A stretch of 64,000 nt of DNA, taken from the NCBI RefSeq assembly GCF_002155425.1, contig NZ_MUYG01000010.1:496001-560000 (forward strand). Direction: 5' to 3'. This DNA comes from Erythrobacter donghaensis. GTDB taxonomy: Bacteria > Pseudomonadota > Alphaproteobacteria > Sphingomonadales > Sphingomonadaceae. A program made the position numbers and the translations under genes. This document shows positions 54,380 through 62,748 of this stretch, in pieces (the first letter of the stretch is position 1; each line of letters begins with the position of its first letter). The notes under the pieces were generated by a model that was given only the letters and a program-made list of their open reading frames with translations, had not been told where the DNA came from and did no database searches.

Positions 54380-54557
54380 GACGGGAAGCTCCTTTGTGTG
54401 ACCAACGATAAGGCATCTCGCAGCGCAGGTGTTCCCTTCCGCGGGCCGGAGCGCCATATGCACGCGGCGGGCGGAGCGCGACTTCCTGCTTGACGCATTG
54501 CCGCGGGCCGCTTCACCCTCGCGCACACGTACACGTAAGGGATACCTCTCTCAGCCC

Positions 54558-57143
54558 ATGCAACTTGTCATCGTCGAATCCCCCGCCAAGGCGAAAACCA
54601 TCGAGAAATATCTCGGCAAGGACTTCAAGGTTCTCGCATCCTACGGCCATGTCCGCGATCTGCCGCCCAAGGATGGGAGCGTGAAGCCGGACGAGGACTT
54701 TGCGATGGAGTGGCAGCTCTACAGCGACAAGCAGAGCCGCTTCAAGGAAATCGCCGATGCGGCCAAGGGCGCGAGCCGCCTCGTGCTTGCGACCGACCCC
54801 GACCGCGAGGGCGAGGCGATCAGCTGGCACGTTCAGGAACTGCTGAAGAAGCGCAAGAGCCTGCCCGCCAAGGTCGACCGCGTCACCTTCAACGCGATTA
54901 CAAAGCAGGCCGTGACCGAGGCGATGACCCGCCCGCGCGAGCTCGATCAGCCGCTGATCGACGCCTATTTGGCGCGCCGCGCGCTCGATTATCTGTTCGG
55001 CTTCACGCTTTCGCCGGTGCTGTGGCGCAAGCTCCCCGGGGCCAAGAGCGCGGGCCGCGTGCAATCGGTCGCGCTGCGCCTGATCGTCGAGCGCGAGCGC
55101 GAGATCGAGGCTTTCCGTGCGGAGGAATACTGGAGCGTCGTCGCGAAGATGCAGCACGATGGCACGGCCTTCGATGCGCGTCTCGTCAGGTTCCGGGGCG
55201 AGAAGCTGGAGAAGCTGAGCCTCGGCGCACAGGGCATTGCAATGGAGGCCAAGGCCGCCGTCGAGGCGGGGCGCTTCACCGTCGAAGGCGTCGAGACCAA
55301 ACCGGTCAAGCGCAACCCCGCGCCGCCCTTCACCACCTCGACGCTCCAGCAGGAGGCCGCGCGCAAGCTCGGCTATTCGGCGCAGCACACGATGCGGCTG
55401 GCGCAGTCGCTCTACGAGGCGGGCGCGATCACCTATATGCGGACCGACGGCGTGCAGATGGACATGAGTGCGATTCTTGCCGCGCGCGATGCCATCGCTG
55501 CACGCTTCAGCGAAGATTACCGCCCCGAAAAGCCGCGCTTCTACAGCACCAAGGCCAAGAACGCGCAGGAAGCGCACGAAGCGATCCGCCCGACCGATTT
55601 CACCCGCGAACGCGCCGGGACGGGCGATGAGGCCAAGCTTTACGACCTTATTTTCAAGCGCGCGATGGCGAGCCAGATGGCGACCGCGCAGCTCGAACGC
55701 ACCACCGTCACCTTCCGCGATGCGACCGGTCAGCACGAATTGCGCGCAACCGGGCAGGTGGTGCGCTTCCCGGGCTTCCTCGCAGTCTATCAGGAAGGCT
55801 TCGACGATGCCGACGATGACGAGAGCGGCCTGCTGCCGGTGATGAAGGCGGGCGATTGCCCGGCCAAGCTCGGCGTCGATGCCACGCAGCACTTCACCCA
55901 GCCGCCGCCGCGCTTTTCGGAAGCGTCGCTCGTCAAGCGGCTGGAAGAGCTCGGCATCGGGCGGCCTTCGACCTATGCCTCGACCATCCAGACCCTGCGC
56001 GATCGCAATTACGTGCGGATGGAGAAGAACCGCTTCTTCGCCGAGGAGAGCGGGCGGCTGCTGACCGCGTTCCTCGAACGCTTCTTCCCCACCTATGTCG
56101 CATATGATTTCACCGCCGGGATGGAGGACGAGCTCGACGTCGTCTCCGACGGGCGCGAGGAATACAAGGTGCTGCTCGAACGCTTCTGGCGCGACTTCAA
56201 GCCCAAGGCCGACGAGGTGATGGACAAGCTGCCCTCGGAAGTGACCGAGGCGCTGGACGAATATCTCTCCGACTTCCTCTTCCCGCCCCGCGAAGACGGC
56301 AGCGACCCGCGCGCCTGCCCGCTCTGCGCGAGCGAGGGCCGCTCGGGAGGGCGCCTCAGCTTGCGTGGCGGCAAGTTCGGTGCCTTTGTCGCCTGCGCCA
56401 ATTACCCCGAGTGCAAGTTCACCCGCCGCTTTGCCCAGCCGGGCGCGGATGGCGAGGACGGGGCCGATGACGGCGTGATCGCCCAGCACCCCGAAACCGG
56501 CGAGGACATCCACCGCAAGACCGGCCGTTTCGGGCCCTATGTCCAGATGGGCGAGGGCAAGGAAGCCAAGCGCGCGAGCATCCCCAAGGATCTCGACGAT
56601 TTCGATCTGGATTGGGCGGTGAAGCTGCTCGATCTGCCGCGCATCATCGGCGCGCATCCCGATACGGGGCTGGAGATCGAAGCCAATATCGGGCGTTACG
56701 GGCCATATCTCAGGCATGACGGTAAATACGGCAAGCTGTCGAACACGCGAGAGGTGTTTGAGGTCGGCATGAACCGGGCCGTCGCCATTCTGGCCGAGGC
56801 CGCCAACCGGGGCGGGGCGGTGCGCGGCAAGTCCGAGCCGATCGCATCGCTGGGTGCGCACCCGGTCAGCGGCGGCGAGATCAAGGTCATGCCGGGCCGC
56901 TTCGGGCCCTATGTCACCGACGGCACCACCAACGCGACGATCCCGCGCGACACCAAGCCCGAGGACGTGACCCTCGACGCCGCGATCGCGCTGATCGACG
57001 CGCGCATCGCCAAGGGCCCGGCCAAGGGGAAGGCGAAGAAGAAGGCTGCCCCCAAGAAAGCTGCGCCCAAGAAAGCCGCGGCCAAGAAGCCGGCAGCGAA
57101 AAAGGCTGCGGCGAAAAAGAAGGCTCCGGCGGGATCGGCCTGA
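54558..57143 (+). CDS. topA: DNA topoisomerase I
   Basis: The 861-residue type IA enzyme relaxes negative supercoils. It has the N-terminal Toprim domain (QLVIVESPAKAKTIEKYLG, LATDPDREGEAISWHV), active-site Tyr in AGAITYMRTDGVQ, KSAGRVQSVALRLIVERE and a C4 zinc ribbon (CPLCASEGRSGG, FVACANYPECKF). Further C-terminal repeats (GRFGPYVQMGEG, GRYGPYLRHDGKYG, PGRFGPYVTDG) and a Lys/Ala-rich tail of about 40 residues follow. The ATG was chosen to match the family N-terminus; upstream in-frame codons are spurious. Essential housekeeping gene. Confidence 0.97.
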   Translation: MQLVIVESPAKAKTIEKYLGKDFKVLASYGHVRDLPPKDGSVKPDEDFAMEWQLYSDKQSRFKEIADAAKGASRLVLATDPDREGEAISWHVQELLKKRKSLPAKVDRVTFNAITKQAVTEAMTRPRELDQPLIDAYLARRALDYLFGFTLSPVLWRKLPGAKSAGRVQSVALRLIVEREREIEAFRAEEYWSVVAKMQHDGTAFDARLVRFRGEKLEKLSLGAQGIAMEAKAAVEAGRFTVEGVETKPVKRNPAPPFTTSTLQQEAARKLGYSAQHTMRLAQSLYEAGAITYMRTDGVQMDMSAILAARDAIAARFSEDYRPEKPRFYSTKAKNAQEAHEAIRPTDFTRERAGTGDEAKLYDLIFKRAMASQMATAQLERTTVTFRDATGQHELRATGQVVRFPGFLAVYQEGFDDADDDESGLLPVMKAGDCPAKLGVDATQHFTQPPPRFSEASLVKRLEELGIGRPSTYASTIQTLRDRNYVRMEKNRFFAEESGRLLTAFLERFFPTYVAYDFTAGMEDELDVVSDGREEYKVLLERFWRDFKPKADEVMDKLPSEVTEALDEYLSDFLFPPREDGSDPRACPLCASEGRSGGRLSLRGGKFGAFVACANYPECKFTRRFAQPGADGEDGADDGVIAQHPETGEDIHRKTGRFGPYVQMGEGKEAKRASIPKDLDDFDLDWAVKLLDLPRIIGAHPDTGLEIEANIGRYGPYLRHDGKYGKLSNTREVFEVGMNRAVAILAEAANRGGAVRGKSEPIASLGAHPVSGGEIKVMPGRFGPYVTDGTTNATIPRDTKPEDVTLDAAIALIDARIAKGPAKGKAKKKAAPKKAAPKKAAAKKPAAKKAAAKKKAPAGSA

Positions 57144-57163
57144 CCTTGCGACAAGACGAAGCC

Positions 57164-57204
57164 CCGGAGCGGTGCAAATGCCGCTCCGGTGCCTCGTTTG
57201 TTTG
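57164..57204 (+). terminator. Hairpin terminator after topA
   Basis: CCGGAGCGG (57164-57172) and CCGCTCCGG (57181-57189) form a perfect 9-bp stem with an 8-base loop, 20 bases after the stop. A T-rich stretch with TTTG repeats follows. Confidence 0.65.
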
Positions 57205-57258
57205 CAAATAATAAAGCATTTGGACTCTACCACGGTGGCCGGAAAAAGGGTTCCCGCC

Positions 57259-57558
57259 GTGATCGAAATTGAAGTCCAGAACGAGACTCACCAGACCCAG
57301 AGCCGGATCCGCTTTGCCGCTGTCCCGCGCATTGGCGAAGGACTGCGGCTGCGCGAACCGGACGGGATGTGGGCGAGCTACGATGTGCTCGACGTGTGGT
57401 ACCAGAAGGCCGAATTCGGCGATGTCTGGATGCCCTATCTCCACGTCCGCGTGACGCCCGGCGAGATGGTCGGCACGCTGGAGGCCGATCCCTATTCGGA
57501 CGATTTTGCCGCGCAGTCCTACGAAACCGGACGGGCCGCGATGGGTGGGGGGCGCTAG
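57259..57558 (+). CDS. Conserved hypothetical protein, small acidic
   Basis: The 99-residue protein starts at GTG with AAAAGGG upstream. It reads IEIEVQNETHQTQSRIRF, a compact beta-rich body (REPDGMWASYDVLDVWYQ, MPYLHVRVTPGEMVG) and an acidic end. No membrane segment or catalytic motif is visible. It lies 2 bases before the CheY-like gene and is probably co-transcribed with it. I do not recognise the family. Confidence 0.65.
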   Translation: MIEIEVQNETHQTQSRIRFAAVPRIGEGLRLREPDGMWASYDVLDVWYQKAEFGDVWMPYLHVRVTPGEMVGTLEADPYSDDFAAQSYETGRAAMGGGR

Positions 57559-57560
57559 CA

Positions 57561-58211
57561 GTGCAGAATCTGATCAAGCGCCATTCCGGCCCCGGCCGCC
57601 GCCCCGCGATGGAAGGCAAGACGCTGGCCGAAAAGCTCGCGCAGAATGAGAAGGCGCTGGAAGCCGGGCTCGCCGCTGCCGAGGAAGATGCCGCGCGCGC
57701 CCAAGCGGCTGCCAGCGTCGAAGCCGCACAGCCCGCCCGGCCTGCCGCCACCGCTACGGACGAAACAGACAACACCGCCGCGATCGTCGCCGCCGCCAAG
57801 GCTATGCGCGATCGCTATGCCGGGCAAACCGCCCCGACAGCGACCGCCCGCACCTGTCTGATCGTCGACGACAGCCGCGTGATCCGCAAGGTTTCGAGCA
57901 AGATCGCGATCAGCCTCGGCTATGTGCCCGTCGAAGCCGAAAACGGCGAAGAAGCGCTCGCCCGGTGCAAGAAATCGATGCCCGATCTGGTGCTGACCGA
58001 CTGGAACATGCCCGAAATGGACGGCATCGAGTTTGTCACCAAACTGCGCAGCATCCCCACGCCCAAGGAGCCGGTGGTGGTGTTCTGCACCTCGAACGGC
58101 GAGGCCAAGGACATCCATGACGGCATCGCCGCAGGGGCCGACGACTACATCGTCAAGCCCTTCGACGAGACCGCCTTGCGGACGAAGCTGGAGAAGCTGG
58201 GACGGGGCTAA
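57561..58211 (+). CDS. CheY-like response regulator with long N-terminal extension
   Basis: The 216-residue protein has an Ala/Glu/Lys-rich N-terminal extension of ~95 residues (KTLAEKLAQNEKALEAGLAA, likely helical) and a C-terminal receiver domain (CLIVDDSRVIRKVSSKIAIS, phospho-Asp in LVLTDWNMPEMDGIEF, Thr in VVVFCTSNGEA, Lys in DYIVKPFDETALRTKL). There is no output domain. Start GTG; ATG at 57609 is an alternative. The 3' end of the gene is duplicated 840 bases downstream. Confidence 0.88.
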   Translation: MQNLIKRHSGPGRRPAMEGKTLAEKLAQNEKALEAGLAAAEEDAARAQAAASVEAAQPARPAATATDETDNTAAIVAAAKAMRDRYAGQTAPTATARTCLIVDDSRVIRKVSSKIAISLGYVPVEAENGEEALARCKKSMPDLVLTDWNMPEMDGIEFVTKLRSIPTPKEPVVVFCTSNGEAKDIHDGIAAGADDYIVKPFDETALRTKLEKLGRG

Positions 58212-58278
58212 GAGCCTGATCCTTGCCACAATTCCCGTCAAGGTCTAGCTCATCCCAGACGTCAGCGTCGGGGGCGAC

Positions 58279-58956
58279 ATGGATCAGAATCTGGCAGCAC
58301 GCAATCTCTGGCTCCTCGGTCTTGTGCTGGGCACAGGCTATTGGTTCGGCGCGGCCGCAAGGTCGGGGCTCGGCTTCACGTTTCTTGCTGATCTGCCGGG
58401 AGCGCTAGTCGTCAGCTGGAAGTGCGCGGCGACCGGCGCGCTGGTGTTGAGCACCTTTCTCGCCACCCGCGGGACCAGGCTGCAGCGCCTCGCGGTGACC
58501 TTCGCCTTGATCTGGTTCGCTGATCTGATGCTCGCATTGGGACAGGCGATAGCCTCGGGCGTGGTGTTTACCGCCGCGCATGTGGTCGCGGCGAGCACCT
58601 TTGCGAAGCTCGATTTGCGCCAGCATGCCAAGGGCCCCGCACTGGCGCTAGCAGCGCTGGTGCTCTGCCTCGCGCTGGCGAGCCTGGTAACGGTGTTGCA
58701 GCTTGGCGGATCGCCGCTGTTTGCGATCTTCCCGCTGTTCTCGGCGATCGCCACCGCGCTTGCGGCGCGCAGCACCCTGCCGCTGGCGTTGGTGGCGCTG
58801 GGTTACGGCATATTCTTCCTGTCCGACGCGGTTGTGGTGGTGGACATGACCGCGTCGACGGGTCCGAGGTCGTGGGGCTGGCTCTCCTGGCTGACCTATT
58901 TTGGCGGCCTTGCGCTGTTGGCGCGCGGGCTGGCCGTGGGGGCGGAGCGAGGATAG
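58279..58956 (+). CDS. YhhN-family (lysoplasmalogenase-like) membrane protein
   Basis: This 225-residue protein has about eight membrane helices with the pattern of the YhhN/TMEM86 family (LVVSWKCAATGALVLSTFLA, LIWFADLMLALGQAI, FTAAHVVAASTFAKLDL, LGYGIFFLSDAVVVVDM). The family includes lysoplasmalogenases and related ether-lipid enzymes. The catalytic residues are not well enough known to confirm activity. It starts with ATG after GGGCGAC. It is inserted between the receiver gene and a duplicated fragment of that gene, which suggests local rearrangement. Confidence 0.75.
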   Translation: MDQNLAARNLWLLGLVLGTGYWFGAAARSGLGFTFLADLPGALVVSWKCAATGALVLSTFLATRGTRLQRLAVTFALIWFADLMLALGQAIASGVVFTAAHVVAASTFAKLDLRQHAKGPALALAALVLCLALASLVTVLQLGGSPLFAIFPLFSAIATALAARSTLPLALVALGYGIFFLSDAVVVVDMTASTGPRSWGWLSWLTYFGGLALLARGLAVGAERG

Positions 58957-58963
58957 CGGGCGC

Positions 58964-59051
58964 GGGATTTCGGGCAGGCGCGGACGATCACTTCGTCAAG
59001 TCGTCCAGGCCGCCTTGCGGACGAAGCTGGAGAAGCTGGGACGGGGCTAAG
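58964..59051 (+). pseudogene. Duplicated 3' fragment of the receiver gene
   Basis: The last 42 bases of the receiver gene and its stop region (58171-58212, reading ACGAAGCTGGAGAAGCTGGG in its core) recur exactly at 59010-59051. About 45 bases upstream of the exact part are also similar but diverged (encoding AGADDHFVK beside AGADDYIVK in the intact gene). A frame shift separates the two parts in the copy. It has no start and cannot give a functional protein. Confidence 0.8.
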
Positions 59052-59162
59052 CCCGCCCAAAAACAACATTTGTTGGACAAGCGGAGCCTAGACAAGGCCT
59101 TGCGCTTTTGCGAACGGAGTCGGTCCGCAGGGCCGAGCCTTGCAACCTTTCCGGATCCCGCA

Positions 59163-60176
59163 ATGCCGACGACCTTCGATCAGACTCAATCGCCCAAGAT
59201 CGGGCAGATTACCTTTCGCCAGCTGGCGGATGCCATGCCGCAGATGGTCTGGTCGACCCTGCCGGACGGCTCGCACGATTATTACAATGCGCGCTGGTAC
59301 GAATTCACCGGCGCGCCGCCCGGATCGACCGATGGCGAGGGCTGGAACGACATGTTTTACCCCGAGGATCAGGAACGCGCCTGGGGCATTTGGCGGCACA
59401 GTCTCGAGACGGGTGAGCCTTACGAGATCGAATATCGCCTGCGTCACCACAGCGGCGAATATCGCTGGACGCTGGGCCGCGCGCTGCCGGTGCGTGATGA
59501 CGACGGAGAAATCATTCGCTGGGTCGGCACCTGCACCGACATCCACGAACAGAAGGAAATCGCGTCGATGAACGCGGTGCTGAGCCGCGAGCTCAGCCAC
59601 CGCATCAAGAACATCTTCGCAGTGATCGGCGGGATCATCGGCATCTCGGCGCGGCAGTTCCCCGAGATGAAGGATCTCGCCAACCAGTTGCAGGCGCGGG
59701 TCGCCTCGCTGGGGCGCGCGCATGACTATGCCCGGCCGCACAGCGAGGAGAGCGCACCGCACCTCGGCTCTCCGACGCTGAAGGAAATGCTGCGGCAGCT
59801 GCTGCAACCCTATCCCGCGCTCGACGAAGGCCGGCTCACCATCGAAGGTGACGATCTGGCGGTCGACGATCGCGGCGCCACTCCGATCGGTCTGGCGTTC
59901 CACGAGTTTGCGACCAATTCGATGAAGTATGGCGCGCTGTCCGCTCCCGAAGGCCGTGTGGCGATTGTCATTGTGGTGAAGGACGGTGAGGTGACGATCA
60001 CCTGGACCGAATCGAATGGTCCCCCGGTGGTCGCGCCGAGCGAAAGCGGGTTCGGCACGCAGCTGACCGAGATCGCGATCGACGGTCAATTGGGCGGCAC
60101 GATCACGCGCGACTGGGCGTCTGATGGCCTGCGTGTCGAGGTAAAGGTGCTCGCGGAGCGGCTGAGCCGCCACTGA
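59163..60176 (+). CDS. PAS-containing HWE-family sensor histidine kinase
   Basis: The 337-residue soluble kinase has an N-terminal PAS/PAC domain (MVWSTLPDGSHDYYNARWYE, FTGAPPGSTDGEGWNDMFYP) and HWE-type kinase features: phospho-acceptor ELSHRIKNIFAVIGG, N box HEFATNSMKYGALS with the family His, and WTESNGPPV with the W-x-E motif. No membrane segment is seen. HWE kinases in alphaproteobacteria often feed the general stress response. The tail-to-tail receiver gene immediately after it is the likely partner. Confidence 0.92.
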   Translation: MPTTFDQTQSPKIGQITFRQLADAMPQMVWSTLPDGSHDYYNARWYEFTGAPPGSTDGEGWNDMFYPEDQERAWGIWRHSLETGEPYEIEYRLRHHSGEYRWTLGRALPVRDDDGEIIRWVGTCTDIHEQKEIASMNAVLSRELSHRIKNIFAVIGGIIGISARQFPEMKDLANQLQARVASLGRAHDYARPHSEESAPHLGSPTLKEMLRQLLQPYPALDEGRLTIEGDDLAVDDRGATPIGLAFHEFATNSMKYGALSAPEGRVAIVIVVKDGEVTITWTESNGPPVVAPSESGFGTQLTEIAIDGQLGGTITRDWASDGLRVEVKVLAERLSRH

Positions 60177-60578
60177 TCAGTTGAAGCAGCTGAGCCCTTC
60201 GGGCGGATCGATGCTGTAACCGCGCCGACGCTCCAACGCGTAGCTGACCGCTGCAAGCAGGCTGTTGGGATCGGCGGGCTTGCTGATCACGCCAACGGTT
60301 CCGGCAATGCCCGCGCCAAGCAGGAGCGGGTTGGCGGTGACGAACAGCACCGTTATGCCGAATTCATTCGCCAGTCGCTCACCGATCTGCGGCCCGGTCA
60401 GTCCGTCGCGCAGGTGAAGATCGACCAGCGCCAGCGCCACGCCATCCGCCGCCTTGGCAAGCGCACCGTCGCTGTCGGCAGCGACACCGGCGACCGCGTA
60501 GCCGTTCTTTTCGAGAATGTTCTGCATCTCGAAGGCGATGAAAAATTCATCTTCGACTATGAGGATGGGCTCGGACAT
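60177..60578 (-). CDS. Single-domain response regulator paired with the HWE kinase
   Basis: The 133-residue receiver (EPILIVEDEFFIAFEMQNIL, phospho-Asp in LALVDLHLRDGLTGPQIGER, Thr in VLFVTANP, Lys in GVISKPADP) has no output domain. It ends directly at the HWE kinase stop, tail to tail without a gap. Such single-domain receivers act as kinase partners or phosphate sinks in alphaproteobacteria. The start ATG lacks a strong ribosome site. Confidence 0.9.
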   Translation of the reverse strand: MSEPILIVEDEFFIAFEMQNILEKNGYAVAGVAADSDGALAKAADGVALALVDLHLRDGLTGPQIGERLANEFGITVLFVTANPLLLGAGIAGTVGVISKPADPNSLLAAVSYALERRRGYSIDPPEGLSCFN

Positions 60579-60642
60579 ACCGGGACAAGGGGCACAACCG
60601 GGATCTTGTTCCCTTGGGGTGTAAAATTTTTTCTGCCACCGG

Positions 60643-60667
60643 GAACGATATCCGAAGCATCACGTTT
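60643..60667 (+). promoter_or_regulatory. EcfG (sigma-EcfG)-type promoter motif
   Basis: GGAAC and CGTT are separated by exactly 16 bases, the consensus of the alphaproteobacterial general-stress-response sigma factor. It points right, into the antisense side of the DMP19-like gene, so its product would be an antisense or unannotated transcript. About one such match is expected by chance in a window of this size, so the assignment is tentative. Confidence 0.35.
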
Positions 60668-60700
60668 CGCGGCGGGTTCGGGATAAGCCTCTCGCGCCCT

Positions 60701-61642
60701 TCAAAGATCAACCGGGACAGCGTTTTCGACTTCGGCCTTGAAGCGATCGATGACCGACTGCGGCACCTTGATGGGGCCCACATCCTTATCGTAACTGCGC
60801 GTCAGACCGGCAAAGCCGCTGAAAACATCGATGACGAGATAGGTGTCGTCAGCCTTCTCGTCGTCGACCGGCCAAGCAAGACCTTTGTTGGGTATCAACT
60901 CGTAAAACGGGTGAACCTCAGTCGGGCCGTCCCGCAATTCGAGCATGCTGAGGATCCCGTTCCCCACGTCGAGAAGTTCCTGATCGAAGAAGTAGCGCCG
61001 GTTGCGTTCTCTGGCCCGATCGATCCTTTCCTGCCGCCGGGTGGCCTGCAGGATTTCGAGCCGTGCTTTACGCAAAGGAGCAGCCTGCGTGTCGTGCTCG
61101 ATAGCCTCTTTCACCTGTTCGATGGAGCAGGGTCTGACGTTTGCAAGACTTCTGAGCCATGCCACGCGCGTTGTCAGGACATGCTGCTCGTCGACGGCAT
61201 AATATGCGGAGTCGAATTGCGCGAAATTCTGCTCGAATGCAGCATCGCTGCGAAGCTCGTCATATCTTGCATTGACCTGTTCAGGATCAATGCCGAGACC
61301 CGCGAACGTCTCGACGAAGCGGCGCCTGATGTCTGCGAACTCGTGCAGTCCCGCTGCAGCGAGGCCACGGGCGCAGGCGTCGTCGTTTGCGGGCATCTTG
61401 CGAGCATTGCCGACGTAAAGCAGATGGCCGTTGCGCCTGACCTGAGCATGGTAATAGGTGACTTGGCTGTTCCAGAGGACTTCAGCCGGGAGCTCGATGC
61501 TTTTCAGTCCGCCGATTTCGTGCGCAAGTCTGGCAAACTCGGCAAAGGCGTCGATCACCGTCCAAGGGTCGTCGGAGCCGAATTTTTCTTGATCGACGTA
61601 GATCGTCGAAAGACGGAAATCCTGATCCTTATCCCATGCCAC
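60701..61642 (-). CDS. DMP19/DUF4375-like hypothetical protein
   Basis: The 313-residue protein starts with GTG, with AAAGGAA upstream at good distance; an in-frame TTG lies 27 bases earlier. Residues ~45-160 (LPAEVLWNSQVTYYHAQVRRNG, GLHEFADIRRRFVETFAGLG, NQVNARYDELRSDAAFEQNF-like) follow the pattern of the DMP19/DUF4375 family, DNA-mimic-like acidic proteins. The C-terminal part is rich in Arg, Asp and Glu, and no other domain is recognised. A similar-length frame on the opposite strand is a shadow. Its role is unknown. Confidence 0.65.
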   Translation of the reverse strand: MAWDKDQDFRLSTIYVDQEKFGSDDPWTVIDAFAEFARLAHEIGGLKSIELPAEVLWNSQVTYYHAQVRRNGHLLYVGNARKMPANDDACARGLAAAGLHEFADIRRRFVETFAGLGIDPEQVNARYDELRSDAAFEQNFAQFDSAYYAVDEQHVLTTRVAWLRSLANVRPCSIEQVKEAIEHDTQAAPLRKARLEILQATRRQERIDRARERNRRYFFDQELLDVGNGILSMLELRDGPTEVHPFYELIPNKGLAWPVDDEKADDTYLVIDVFSGFAGLTRSYDKDVGPIKVPQSVIDRFKAEVENAVPVDL

Positions 61643-61693
61643 GTCGTTGTTCCTTTCGGAACAAGCCAATAAGGCCAGATGGTTACGTTATGC

Positions 61694-62629
61694 TTAGCGC
61701 ACCCAGTCCAGCCCGATCTCCTCGAACAGTTCCTTGTCTTCGGCCCAGTTCTCCAGCACCTTCACGTGCAGGAACAGGTGCACCTTCACCCCCAGCACTT
61801 CCATGAGCTCCTTGCGCGCCGCCTCGCCGATCGCCTTGATCTTGGAGCCACCCTTGCCGAGCACGATCGCGCGCTGGTTGTCGCGGGTGACGACGATCTG
61901 CTGGTGAATCTCGACGCTGCCATCCTTGCGCAGCTCGTAACGCTCGGGCCGCACCGCGCTGTCGTAGGGCAGTTCCTCGTGGAGCTGCTGGTAAAGCTGT
62001 TCGCGCGTGATCTCGGCGGCGAGCAGGCGTTCCGAGGCGTCGGAGACCTGATCCTCGGGATACATCCAGTCGCCCTCGGGCATCATTCGCGCGAGGTGAT
62101 CCTTCAATTCGCCGACACCCTCGCCGCTCAGCGCCGAGATGAAGAAGATCTCGGCGAAATCGACCTTGACGGCCAGTTCCTGCGCGAGCGCCAGCAGCGG
62201 CTCTTTCTTGGCGCGGTCGACCTTGTTGAGGACGAGGATCTTGCGTTCGGGCCTGCCGCTCAGCGTCTCCAGCAACGGTTCCAGCTCGTGGCGGCGCTGC
62301 TTGATCGGATCGACCAGCAGCAGCACAGCGTCGGCGGCTTCCGCGCCTTCCCAGGCAGCGCTCACCATCGCGCGGTCGAGGCGGCGCTTCGGGGCGAAGA
62401 TGCCCGGCGTGTCGACGAGAATCATCTGGGTCGGCGCATCGTCCACCGCGTGCAGCGCAATGCCGAGCATCCGCGCGCGGGTGGTCTGCGCCTTGGCACT
62501 GGTGATCGCGACCTTCTGGCCGACGAGACTGTTCACCAGCGTCGATTTGCCCGCATTGGGCGCGCCGAGCACGGCGACGACGCCGCAGCGGGTGGCAGGG
62601 GAGGGGGAAGGGGAGGTGGGTTCGGTCAT
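61694..62629 (-). CDS. era: GTPase Era
   Basis: Era binds 16S rRNA and assists 30S subunit maturation. The 311-residue protein has G1 GAPNAGKSTLVNSLVG, G2 around SAKAQTTRARMLG, G3 VDTPGIF, G4 NKVDR, G5 SALSGEG and a C-terminal KH domain with VLGKGGSKIKAIGEAAR. It is downstream of rnc and lepB, the usual order. A 119-base gap with a parS site separates it from rnc. Confidence 0.97.
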   Translation of the reverse strand: MTEPTSPSPSPATRCGVVAVLGAPNAGKSTLVNSLVGQKVAITSAKAQTTRARMLGIALHAVDDAPTQMILVDTPGIFAPKRRLDRAMVSAAWEGAEAADAVLLLVDPIKQRRHELEPLLETLSGRPERKILVLNKVDRAKKEPLLALAQELAVKVDFAEIFFISALSGEGVGELKDHLARMMPEGDWMYPEDQVSDASERLLAAEITREQLYQQLHEELPYDSAVRPERYELRKDGSVEIHQQIVVTRDNQRAIVLGKGGSKIKAIGEAARKELMEVLGVKVHLFLHVKVLENWAEDKELFEEIGLDWVR

Positions 62630-62720
62630 GCGCGGCTCTTATCGCTTCGTTGCGCACTTGTCGAAGGGCAGTGGCCGGGTCTTCGGGGCGATCCCGCTTC
62701 GCAATTGCACGGGAGGCCGA

Positions 62721-62736
62721 TGTTTCACGTGAAACA
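62721..62736. other. parS: parS chromosome partition site
   Basis: TGTTTCACGTGAAACA is the perfect 16-bp consensus palindrome bound by ParB. It lies 12 bases beyond the rnc stop, in the gap before era. A chance match of all 16 bases in a window of this size is very unlikely. parS sites usually lie near the replication origin. Confidence 0.93.
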
Positions 62737-62748
62737 TTTCAAGAACAT

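Noticed and set aside
54380..54450. EcfG-type promoter upstream of sodC (GGAAC ... CGTT)
   Set aside because: The spacing is 23 bases; 16-17 are required.
54513..57233. 906-residue minus-strand frame opposite topA
   Set aside because: Shadow of topA codon usage; no start signal and no domain.
60614..61672. 352-residue plus-strand frame opposite the DMP19-like gene
   Set aside because: No ribosome site or domain; the minus-strand frame has a good GTG start with AAAGGAA and a family-like region.
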